Assembly: GCF_000717645.1 (NCBI RefSeq)
Contig: NZ_JNZZ01000002.1
Location: 372,001 to 436,000 of the forward strand
Source of the DNA: Streptomyces californicus
GTDB lineage: Bacteria; Actinomycetota; Actinomycetes; Streptomycetales; Streptomycetaceae
DNA length: 64,000 bases
Direction of reading: 5' to 3'
The notes under the pieces: model-generated
The model's database searches: none
What the model was told of the DNA's origin: nothing
Seen by the model: the letters and a program-made list of their open reading frames with translations, nothing else
Program-made: the position numbers and the translations under genes
In this document: piece by piece, positions 7,242 to 14,960 of the stretch
Position numbering within the stretch: position 1 is the first letter of the stretch
How the letters are laid out: every line of letters starts with the position of its first letter

Positions 7242-9884
7242 ATGAAGCCGTCCCGGCCGTTGTACGAACGTGAACCGGAACTCGCCGTCGCTGCCGAGGC
7301 GCTGGACGCCCTGTGCGGCGCGCAGGCCGCCGGAGGGTTCCTGGTCTTCAGCGGAGAGGGAGGGATCGGCAAGACCGCGCTGCTCGACGAGATCCAGGCG
7401 ATGGCCGCCGACCGCTGCACCGTCTGGTCCGGCCGGGGAGGCGAGACCGTCACCTCCGTACCGTTCCACGTCGTACGCCAGTTGCTGCAGCCCGCCCTCG
7501 ACCAGTTCCCGCCGGACGAGACCCGGGCCCTGTTCGGCGACTGGTTCGAGATCATCGCCCCGGCCCTCGGGCTGGCCGAGCCGAGCGGACCGCAGCCCGA
7601 CCCGCAAGGTGTGCGCGACGGCCTGGACTACGTCGTCGGCCGGCTCAGCCACCGCCCGTTGCTGCTCATCGTGGACGACGCGCACTGGGCGGACGGTGAA
7701 TCCCTCGCCTGGCTGGCCTCGTTCACCGCCCGCCTCGGTGAACTGCCGGTCCTGGTGGTGCAGGCGCACCGTCCGCAGGAGATGGCCGAACGCAACGCCG
7801 GCTACGTCGCGGACCGGGCGGCCGAGCGTGACTCCCACGGCCAGGAGAAGGTGACCCGCGTCGCGCTGCGCGCCCTGACACCGGACGCCACCGCCGTACT
7901 GGTCCGGTCGGCGCTCGGCGAGCACGCCGACGACCCGTTCTGCCGTGAGGTGTGGGCGGTCACCGGCGGCAACCCGTACGAGGCGGTCGAACTGGTCGCC
8001 AAGGTCCAGGACCACGAACTGCCGCCCGTGGAGGAGTCCGCGGGTGAACTCCGCGCGCTCGGCGCCTCCGCCCGGGGCAGCGGGCTCGTCGCCCGACTGG
8101 AGCGGCTCGGTACGAACGCCAACCGGTTCGCCTGGGCGGCGGCCGTGCTCGGCACCGACATCTCCCAGGAACTGGCCGCCACCCTCGCCGGCATGAGCCC
8201 GGCGGAGGCCGCCGACTGCACGGCCCGGCTGCGCGACGCCCGTATCGTCAGCGGATTCGACCCGCTGGAGTTCGTCCACCCGCTGATCGCGTCCGCGGTC
8301 TACCGCTCGATCCCGTCGGCCACCCGTACCGCCATGCACGGGCGAGCCGCCTGGGCGATCACCCGGGCCGGGCTCGGGCCTGCCGCGGCCTCCAGACATC
8401 TGCTGGAGGTCCACCCGGACGACGATCAGGAGCTGGTCGCCCAACTGCGGGAAGCCGCCCGGCAGCACCTCGCCGTCGGTGCGCCCGAAGCGGCCCGGCG
8501 CTGCCTGGAACGGGCGCTGGAGGAACCGCCGCGCCCCAAGGACCGGGCGGCCCTGCTGTACGAGCTGGGCTGCGCGACCCTGCTCAGCTCACCGCCCACC
8601 ACGGTCCAGCACCTGCGCGCCGCGCTGGACATGCCGGGGCTCGACGACGGACTGCGGGTCGACGCCACGTTCCGGCTCGCCGCCGCGCTCGCCCACAACA
8701 ACCAGCTCAAGGAAGCGGCGCTCGCGCTGGCCGCCGAGGCCGCGCGGACCGATCCGGGCCCCGGACTGATGCGGCTCCAGGCCGCGCACTTCATGTGGGA
8801 GGGCATGCAGGCCGTCGAGGACGACGGGCCGACCCGTTCCCGCCGGCTCACCCGCAACGCCGACCACCTCAAGGGCCGTGACAACGCCGAGCGGGCACTG
8901 CTCACCCTGCGCGCCTTCGACGGCATGCTGCGCGGCGAGAACGCCCAGCTGATCGTGGACCTCTGCGAACGCGCCCTGGTCGACGGCAGCCCGGCGCGCG
9001 GGCTCGGCTGGACCGACACCGAGTGGGGCTTCGAGCTCCCCACCATGGTCGGCATCACGTACAGCTTCGTGGACCAGCTGGACCGCGCCGAGAGCCTCTT
9101 CGGCGAAGCCGTCCGGGCCTTCGAGATCTCCGGCTGGAGCGGGGCCCACCTGGCGTTCGCCCACACCCTGCTCGGCATGGTCCACCGCCGTCGCGGCCGC
9201 CTCGCGGAGGCCGAGGGCTTCCTGCGCGAGGGGCTGCGCCTCGCCGACCGCGTCGGCTCCGGGCTGCCCGTGCACTGGGATGCGACGTGTCTGCTCATCG
9301 ACACCCTGCTGGCCCGCGGCCGGACCGAGGAAGCACGCAGCATCGCCGACCGCTACCACTTCGGACCGCCCTACCCCAGCGCCATGGTGCTGCCGGACGG
9401 ACCGTGCATCCGGGGCCGTCTGCTGCTGGCCGAGGGGCGTACGAAGGAGGCGATCGCCGAACTCGAAGCGGCGGGCGCCGCCCTGGAGGCCCGGGAACGC
9501 TTCAACGGCATCTGGGCTCCCTGGGCCGCCGACCTCGCTCGGGCCCTGGTCGACGAGGACCCGGCCCGCGCCGCTCACCTCGCCGCCCGCAACCGTGTGC
9601 ACGCCGAGCGGCTCGGCACACCCACCGCCATGGGCGAGGCCCTGCGCTGTGTCGCTCTGTTCGCCCCGCCGGAGCGTTCCGCGGAACTGCTCGCCGAAGC
9701 GGTCGGCCACCTGGAGAAATCGACCTCCGGCTACGAACACGCCCTCGCCCGGTTCGAGTACGGCGCTGCGATCGGGTCGCACCGGGAGCTGGCCCGCGCG
9801 CAGAAGCAGGCGATGACCTGCGGTGCCGAGGGCCTGGCCGCCCGCGCCCAGCAGGCACGTGCGTCGATCCGGTCCTCCGAGTGA
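7242..9884 (+). CDS. Large ATPase/TPR regulator-like protein without HTH
   Basis: An 880-residue STAND-type ATPase resembling LAL (large ATP-binding LuxR) regulators. Walker A is GEGGIGKT (residues 38-45) and Walker B is LLLIVDDAHWAD (about 135-146). A long TPR-like helical region follows (about 400-870). LAL proteins normally end with a LuxR helix-turn-helix, but this one stops after residues ARASIRSSE with no such domain, and tRNA-Pro begins only 49 bp later. The ATG at 7242 follows GAAGGGTGGG. It is the first coding gene outside the core viomycin genes on this side; it may be the regulator labelled vioT in the published cluster, but I am not certain of that label. It could act through a partner or be a truncated regulator. 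Confidence 0.8.
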   Translation: MKPSRPLYEREPELAVAAEALDALCGAQAAGGFLVFSGEGGIGKTALLDEIQAMAADRCTVWSGRGGETVTSVPFHVVRQLLQPALDQFPPDETRALFGDWFEIIAPALGLAEPSGPQPDPQGVRDGLDYVVGRLSHRPLLLIVDDAHWADGESLAWLASFTARLGELPVLVVQAHRPQEMAERNAGYVADRAAERDSHGQEKVTRVALRALTPDATAVLVRSALGEHADDPFCREVWAVTGGNPYEAVELVAKVQDHELPPVEESAGELRALGASARGSGLVARLERLGTNANRFAWAAAVLGTDISQELAATLAGMSPAEAADCTARLRDARIVSGFDPLEFVHPLIASAVYRSIPSATRTAMHGRAAWAITRAGLGPAAASRHLLEVHPDDDQELVAQLREAARQHLAVGAPEAARRCLERALEEPPRPKDRAALLYELGCATLLSSPPTTVQHLRAALDMPGLDDGLRVDATFRLAAALAHNNQLKEAALALAAEAARTDPGPGLMRLQAAHFMWEGMQAVEDDGPTRSRRLTRNADHLKGRDNAERALLTLRAFDGMLRGENAQLIVDLCERALVDGSPARGLGWTDTEWGFELPTMVGITYSFVDQLDRAESLFGEAVRAFEISGWSGAHLAFAHTLLGMVHRRRGRLAEAEGFLREGLRLADRVGSGLPVHWDATCLLIDTLLARGRTEEARSIADRYHFGPPYPSAMVLPDGPCIRGRLLLAEGRTKEAIAELEAAGAALEARERFNGIWAPWAADLARALVDEDPARAAHLAARNRVHAERLGTPTAMGEALRCVALFAPPERSAELLAEAVGHLEKSTSGYEHALARFEYGAAIGSHRELARAQKQAMTCGAEGLAARAQQARASIRSSE

Positions 9885-9933
9885 GGTAATGTTTGTCCTG
9901 CGCGGCCACCCGGGAGACCGGGAGGGAACGCGG

Positions 9934-10007
<74 letters not shown>

Positions 10008-10021
10008 CTGGAGACAGTCGT

Positions 10022-10075
10022 TGATCGAGGGCCGGTTTCGGAGCAATCCGAAACCGGCCCTCGATCAGTTTTGGG
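10022..10075 (+). terminator. Intrinsic terminator with 21-bp perfect stem
   Basis: A perfect inverted repeat (10022-10042 with 10047-10067) closes a GCAA tetraloop and is followed by GTTTT. It lies 15 nt after tRNA-Pro and is the obvious terminator for it. It is long enough to work in both directions and would also stop read-through from the phosphatase gene. Confidence 0.9.
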
Positions 10076-10490
10076 AGCCGACGGGAAATTCGGCGGTGGA
10101 GAGCGCCAGAGGGATACAGCGGAAAGCGGCCGTCGACAGGCGCACGCAGTCCGCAGGGTGGAGATTCGGCTGGATTCCGTGTGCGCCGGAAGAAGTGAGT
10201 CTCCTCGGGTGGACTGATTCGCATCGGTGCTGGGGGCGGACGGTGGACAACATTCATCTGCGGATACGCCGGTTCGGCCAACCGGCGATGGGTGGCTCCA
10301 CGCCCTCGCTTACGGCAGGGCGGGTTTCAGGCTCGTCTCGCGTTATCTGGCCGATTCTCCCCAGGCGCTCCCCAGCGGCGCGGATAATCTCCGGCTTCTC
10401 CCCGGGGAAAGCCGACGCCACCAGTACCGACGAGACGAAAGCCCTCCCTGCCACAGGCGCGCCGAGTGACCGCCGAGGGGCTGTTGCAGG
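10076..10490. other. Non-coding spacer at left edge of viomycin cluster
   Basis: I find no gene, RNA or clear att site in these 415 bp. The only structure seen is a small 7-bp inverted repeat (GCCGGTT-N5-AACCGGC) near 10269. Translations in all frames are short and unlike known proteins. Confidence 0.5.
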
Positions 10491-11843
10491 TCACCGCAGG
10501 TTGAGACCGATGCGGAGAGTGGTGAACAGTTGGGTCTGGTCCGTGGTGCCGAGCACTCTGTGCGCCTCGGGCCCCTCGGCCGCGATGCGTACCTGTACGC
10601 CGCTGTGCTCCTGTCCCTCCTCGCCCGCGTGCGTGGCGTAGCTGACCTTCATCGGGGCGCCCTCGTCCGTGATCAGCGTCGCGGAGAGTCCTGAGGGCCT
10701 GGCCGCCATGGGCACGATCTGACTGCTGTGCCCGTGGTCGGCGGTGGTGATGACGAGGGTGTCAGGGTGCCGTGCGGCGTACTCCCTGGCGGCTTTGACG
10801 GCTCGGTCGAAGGCGACGGTCTCACCGATCTGGCCGCAGGGGTCGGCATCGTGATTCTGCTTGTCGATGGCGGCGCCTTCGACCTGAAGGAAGAACCCCT
10901 TCCCCGCGCCCTTCTGGCGTGCTCGGGCATCCAGCAGCGCGATGGCCCTGCGCGTCAGCACCTCCAGACTCGGGATGCCGTCGGAGGGTTCGCGGTCGGT
11001 CACGCAGCGCTGTGGTGCGGTGCCGCCGGCCGCGGCCGGCGTTCCGGTCCAGGCGACCGGCAGCTCCTCCGGTGCGAAAAGGCCCAGAACCGGGCGTCCG
11101 GGGCGGACGGCGTCCAGGCCCCTGGCGTCCGTCACCACGCGATAGCCGTGCTGACGTGCACGCTGCAGCACCGTGGAGCCACGCTCCGGACCCTGGGTGA
11201 TGGTCTGGTCGAAGCGTTGCCTGCCACCGCCGAGGAGGACGTCGACGCGGTGGGCGACCGTCTGCTCGGCGATGGAGCCCGGGCCGCCCGCCGCCCGCGT
11301 GTCCGTCGGGCACCGATCCATGTCGGCTGGGCCCTGGCAACTGCGGTCGGTGACGTGCGAGGTGAGGGCGGCGGGGGTGGCGTCCGTCAGCTCGGCGCTG
11401 GTGACGCTGCCGGTGGCTAGTCCGCCCTGCCGGGCGAGCTCCAGGATCGTGGGCACGGCGCGGTCGGTTTCGGCCGTCTTGGAGATCCGGTCGTTCACCG
11501 TCTTGTGGCCGGTGGCCCAGGCTGTGGCGCCGGCGGCGGAGTCGGTGACGTAGTTGGGACGTCCGTCGCGGTCCACCGAGTAGGTGGTGTACGACCCGGT
11601 CATGGGGAAACCGTCCATGTGGAGCCGCCCGCCCGCGCCGACGGTGTAGTTGCGCGCGAGGGTGATCTCGGAGTCGCCCATGCCGTCACCGACCAGCAGG
11701 ATCACGTTGCGTGCCCGCGAGGTGTCCCGTTCGTCTCCGCTCGACGCTGCGGCGGGCCCCATCACGGTGCCGGCGATGAGCAGTGCGGCGCCCGCCAAGG
11801 CTTGCCGCGTGTAAGGGGCGCTCCCCAGTACCCTGCATTTCAT
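10491..11843 (-). CDS. vioS: Secreted alkaline phosphatase, StrK-like (viomycin-phosphate phosphatase)
   Basis: A 450-residue alkaline phosphatase of the PhoA superfamily, similar in length and type to streptomycin-6-phosphate phosphatase StrK. A signal peptide with a long hydrophobic stretch (about residues 14-34) ends near ASSGDE, so it acts outside the membrane. The metal and nucleophile motifs are NVILLVGDGMGD, YVTDSAAGATAWATG (nucleophilic Ser) and TTADHGHSSQ. GGAGG lies 9 nt before the ATG at 11843, better than the GTG 6 nt earlier. With Vph phosphorylating viomycin inside the cell, the likely role is to dephosphorylate exported phospho-viomycin. It is divergent from vioR. The symbol follows the published letter order as I recall it; function is inferred. 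Confidence 0.8.
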   Translation of the reverse strand: MKCRVLGSAPYTRQALAGAALLIAGTVMGPAAASSGDERDTSRARNVILLVGDGMGDSEITLARNYTVGAGGRLHMDGFPMTGSYTTYSVDRDGRPNYVTDSAAGATAWATGHKTVNDRISKTAETDRAVPTILELARQGGLATGSVTSAELTDATPAALTSHVTDRSCQGPADMDRCPTDTRAAGGPGSIAEQTVAHRVDVLLGGGRQRFDQTITQGPERGSTVLQRARQHGYRVVTDARGLDAVRPGRPVLGLFAPEELPVAWTGTPAAAGGTAPQRCVTDREPSDGIPSLEVLTRRAIALLDARARQKGAGKGFFLQVEGAAIDKQNHDADPCGQIGETVAFDRAVKAAREYAARHPDTLVITTADHGHSSQIVPMAARPSGLSATLITDEGAPMKVSYATHAGEEGQEHSGVQVRIAAEGPEAHRVLGTTDQTQLFTTLRIGLNLR

Positions 11844-12203
11844 AGTCACGAACCTCCAGTGGTGTTAAATTCATATCTGGCATTTTCTGGCCAGTGTCAG
11901 GGAAATTAATAACGCAGGTAATGGCGCATACGGCATGCCGGATGCCTCTGTCAAGTGACTCAAGCCAGCCGTGTTCGGAAGACTTGAAACGGGTGCCCCT
12001 GCCGCTCTCCATGTCGTGTCTGAACTGCCTGGGCGCCGTGGAGTGCCTTCCCTGCGAATGATCCTCGGTGGCCAAATTGTTTTGACTGAAACTGTTTTTC
12101 GGTCAATCGATTAGCGGTAAAGCGATGCCCAAGAAGTTTTAGATCTACTATTGCTCGTGGCCCGGCGCCGATTACGGGTGTGTAAAGCGAGCAAGGGGGA
12201 AAT
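11844..12203. promoter_or_regulatory. vioS-vioR divergent promoter region
   Basis: A 360-bp region of clearly lower GC than its surroundings that separates the divergent phosphatase and regulator genes and must contain both promoters. It contains the palindrome at 12082-12106 and, near the vioS start, the repeat CTGGCATTTTCTGGCC. No coding sequence is supported. Confidence 0.6.
12082..12106. promoter_or_regulatory. Candidate operator, 10-bp inverted repeat
   Basis: TTGACTGAAA and TTTCGGTCAA are inverted copies with one mismatch, separated by CTGTT. The element lies about 100 bp upstream of vioR. It could be a binding site for VioR or another regulator, or part of a promoter, since it includes a TTGAC hexamer core. 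Confidence 0.5.
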
Positions 12204-12941
12204 ATGGGGCAGACCTCATCAGGGTGGCTCGTGCCGCATCGACCGTGCGGTGCGCCCCCGGCGGATGAGCCAGGCGCCCGGGTCCGGATCCTGTTGGCGG
12301 AGGACAGGGATGTCTATCGGGAGGGGTTGTTCGTCCTCCTCTCGGAGATCGCCAATGCCGAGGTGGTCGGCACGGCGGTGGACCGAAAGGAGTTGGTTCA
12401 CCAGTCGACCCGGTTGTCGCCGGATGTCGTCGTCGCCGGAACCTCCCTGGTGCTCCCCGACGGCCTCCCTGCGCTGAGCCGGCTGCCCGAGGCTGTCTCG
12501 GGGAACACCGTCATGGCGGCCGAACGGGACACCGACGAACTGCTGTCGGCGGCGCTCGCGGCCGGGGTGCACGGCTACGTTCCGCTCAGCTCTCCGCGCG
12601 AGGACTTCGACGCGGCGATCCAGGCCGTCGCTGCCGGTGGAGGCTTCCTGCCGACCCATGTCACCCGACGTCTCGTCAGGAACTTCCATCTGGTGCCCCG
12701 CCGCACGGACAGACCGGCGGAACTGGAACTGCTCAGCGAACGGGAGCAGCAGGTACTCCTCCTCGTCGGAGACGGACGGAGCAACCGGGAGATCGCGCGC
12801 ACACTCCGGGTCAGCGAGGCCACGGTCAAGAGCCATGTCTCACGCGTCCTCGCGAAGCTCGAACTCCGCGACCGGGTCCACGCCGCCCAACTGGTGTGGC
12901 GGCTCGGCCTCGGCTCCCCGTCTCTCCTTCCGCAGACCTGA
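12204..12941 (+). CDS. vioR: Atypical NarL/LuxR-type response regulator
   Basis: A 245-residue pathway regulator. The receiver-like domain (about 27-140) keeps an acidic pair in LLAEDRD, but where the phospho-acceptor aspartate should stand it reads PDVVVAGTSL, with no Asp, and the usual conserved lysine after the next strand is replaced in HGYVPLSS. A normal LuxR helix-turn-helix follows (about 175-238: LSEREQQVLLLVGDG, NREIARTL, ATVKSHVSRV). It is therefore probably phosphorylation-independent and may respond to a ligand or product. GGGGGAA stands close before the ATG. There is no kinase gene nearby. The name follows the viomycin cluster lettering as I recall it. Confidence 0.85.
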   Translation: MGQTSSGWLVPHRPCGAPPADEPGARVRILLAEDRDVYREGLFVLLSEIANAEVVGTAVDRKELVHQSTRLSPDVVVAGTSLVLPDGLPALSRLPEAVSGNTVMAAERDTDELLSAALAAGVHGYVPLSSPREDFDAAIQAVAAGGGFLPTHVTRRLVRNFHLVPRRTDRPAELELLSEREQQVLLLVGDGRSNREIARTLRVSEATVKSHVSRVLAKLELRDRVHAAQLVWRLGLGSPSLLPQT

Positions 12942-12979
12942 GACCTCCCGGAGCGGGTTCGATGTCGCGACTGCCCACG

Positions 12980-13972
12980 TCACCGGCTTTCCTTGAAATT
13001 CATCAGCAGTTCCCCGTACACCTTCCGGTAGGTGATGCTGAACCGGTCCGCGGGTGTGTGCACCTGAGAGTGAACGTCCAGAGGCGCCTCGACGGGCCAC
13101 TGGTTCTCCACGATGGGGTGGTCCTCCTCGAAGACCTGCCGTTCGAAGCCGAGTACGTCGGCCAGGACGGCTCCCTGTGCGGTCGACTCGGCGTCCGTGC
13201 CCGCCAGCCAGAACTGCCGTACCGCCTTGCCGTCCGCCGAGATGGGAGTGGCCACCTGCGCGACCAGCCGGCGCCCACCGGACGGCGAGGAGACGCAGAT
13301 CGAGGCGAACACCGGCATGGTGATGTGGTAGTCCAGCCGATGGCTCAACTCCTCCGCGAGGTCCTCGGGCACCCCTTCGGAGCCCAGCGAGGAGGACCAG
13401 CCGAGCCGCCAGCCGTCTCTGCTGATGCGATAGGGCTCCACCACCTTGTCCACATGGCCCATCGAGTCCGCGTGGACGAAGGGGAAGTGGGCCTTGTCCC
13501 GGAAGTTCTCGGTCAGCAGCCGCATACCGCAGTTCAGCGTGTACGGCTCGCCCGCGCCGAGTCGCCAGCTGTCGTCGACGTACTCGGGCAACCGCGGCAG
13601 AGGCAGGAACGGATCGCCCAGACAACTCCACACCAGGCCGTAGGCGACCTCGGCGGGATGGGTGCGCAGCGCCGTGTGCGGCCTGCCCCGGCCCGGCGGG
13701 AGCGACGGAATGCGCGTGCACCGCCCGCTGCCCGTTTCGAACAACCAGCCGTGGTAGGGGCATTCCAGTGCTCCGTCGCGCAGCTGCCCGAGTCGTAGGG
13801 CCATGCCCCGGTGCGGGCAGAAGCCCTGCGCGACGGTGACGGAGCCCTCGTCCCCGTAGACCACGAGTTCCTCGCCGAGGATGCTGCCGCTCGCGACGCC
13901 GTTCTTCAGGTCGGCGACCCGGGCGACCGGGAACCACATGTGCCGCAGCATCTCGTACTCGACCGGATCCAT
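12980..13972 (-). CDS. vioQ: Rieske non-haem iron oxygenase, capreomycidine hydroxylase
   Basis: A 330-residue Rieske oxygenase that hydroxylates the capreomycidine ring at C-5 late in viomycin assembly. The [2Fe-2S] ligands are C52/H54 (CPHRG) and C71/H74 (CPYHGW); the mononuclear iron site is D159, H162, H167 (DKAHFPFVH). I chose the ATG giving MDPVEYEML, 41 bp inside the longest open frame, because it precedes the conserved Rieske fold directly. It needs ferredoxin and reductase partners, none of which are encoded in the cluster. It converges on vioR and diverges from vph across 89 bp. Confidence 0.92.
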   Translation of the reverse strand: MDPVEYEMLRHMWFPVARVADLKNGVASGSILGEELVVYGDEGSVTVAQGFCPHRGMALRLGQLRDGALECPYHGWLFETGSGRCTRIPSLPPGRGRPHTALRTHPAEVAYGLVWSCLGDPFLPLPRLPEYVDDSWRLGAGEPYTLNCGMRLLTENFRDKAHFPFVHADSMGHVDKVVEPYRISRDGWRLGWSSSLGSEGVPEDLAEELSHRLDYHITMPVFASICVSSPSGGRRLVAQVATPISADGKAVRQFWLAGTDAESTAQGAVLADVLGFERQVFEEDHPIVENQWPVEAPLDVHSQVHTPADRFSITYRKVYGELLMNFKESR

Positions 13973-14061
13973 CGTCACACCCCAGTTTCTGATGACTCGA
14001 CACGTCGGCATGCACCAGGCGTCAGCCGGCACACATCTGAGAAGTGGAGACTTCGCCCACC
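13973..14061. promoter_or_regulatory. vioQ-vph divergent promoter region
   Basis: The 89 bp between the starts of vioQ and vph must carry both promoters. GAAGTGGAG near 14041 may be the vph ribosome-binding site. No clear operator is seen. Confidence 0.5.
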
Positions 14062-14925
14062 ATGAGAATCATTGAGACGCACCGCGATCTGCTGAGCCGG
14101 CTCCTGCCCGGGGACACCGTGGGCGGACTCGCCGTCCACGAGGGGCAGTTCCACCATGTGGTGATCGGATCGCACCGGGTGGTCTGCTTCGCCCGCACCC
14201 GGGCGGCCGCCGATCGGCTGCCCGGCAGGGCGGACGTCCTGCGCGCTCTTGCCGGGATCGACCTCGGGTTCCGCACGCCGCAGCCGCTGTCCGAGGGAGG
14301 CGCCCAGGGCACGGACGAGCCGCCGTACCTGGTGCTGAGCCGCATTCCCGGAGCACCGTTGGAGGACGATGTGCTCACCAGCCCCGAGGTGGCGGAGGCC
14401 GTCGCCCGACAGTACGCGACCCTGCTGTCCGGGCTCGCGGCGGCGGGCGACGAGGAGAAGGTGCGCGCCGCGCTGCCGGAGGCTCCCGCGAACGAGTGGC
14501 AGGAGTTCGCCACGGGGGTGCGTACCGAACTGTTCCCGCTGATGTCCGACGGCGGCCGGGAGCGTGCCGAGCGCGAGCTCGCCGCGCTCGACGCCCTGCC
14601 CCATCTCACCTCCGCGGTGGTCCACGGTGACCTCGGCGGCGAGAACGTCCTGTGGGAGACGGTGGACGGAGTGCCGCGCATGAGCGGCGTCGTCGACTGG
14701 GACGAGGTCGGCATCGGCGACCCGGCTGAGGACCTGGCCGCCATCGGGGCGAGCTACGGCGAGGAACTGCTGGGCCGAGTGCTCGCGCTCGGCGGCTGGG
14801 CCGACAACGGAACGGCCGAGCGGATCTCGGCGATCCGAGGCACCTTCGCACTCCAGCAGGCTCTCTACGCGCAGCGCGACGGCGACGAGGAGGAACTCGC
14901 CGACGGCCTCAGCGGCTACCGGTAG
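14062..14925 (+). CDS. vph: Viomycin phosphotransferase (self-resistance)
   Basis: A 287-residue kinase of the aminoglycoside/homoserine kinase fold that inactivates viomycin by ATP-dependent phosphorylation. The Brenner motif HGDLGGEN gives catalytic D190 with N195, and VVDWDEVG gives the metal-binding D212 (and D214). I favour the ATG at 14062; a GTG at 14044 in frame is possible, but it falls inside the probable ribosome-binding site. It is the only plus-strand gene among the biosynthetic genes, between vioQ and vioP, and so has its own promoter, which would allow resistance to be expressed apart from synthesis. Confidence 0.93.
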   Translation: MRIIETHRDLLSRLLPGDTVGGLAVHEGQFHHVVIGSHRVVCFARTRAAADRLPGRADVLRALAGIDLGFRTPQPLSEGGAQGTDEPPYLVLSRIPGAPLEDDVLTSPEVAEAVARQYATLLSGLAAAGDEEKVRAALPEAPANEWQEFATGVRTELFPLMSDGGRERAERELAALDALPHLTSAVVHGDLGGENVLWETVDGVPRMSGVVDWDEVGIGDPAEDLAAIGASYGEELLGRVLALGGWADNGTAERISAIRGTFALQQALYAQRDGDEEELADGLSGYR

Positions 14926-14960
14926 GGGCCGCTGGGCCGCGCACCTACCCGGCCGGGGGG

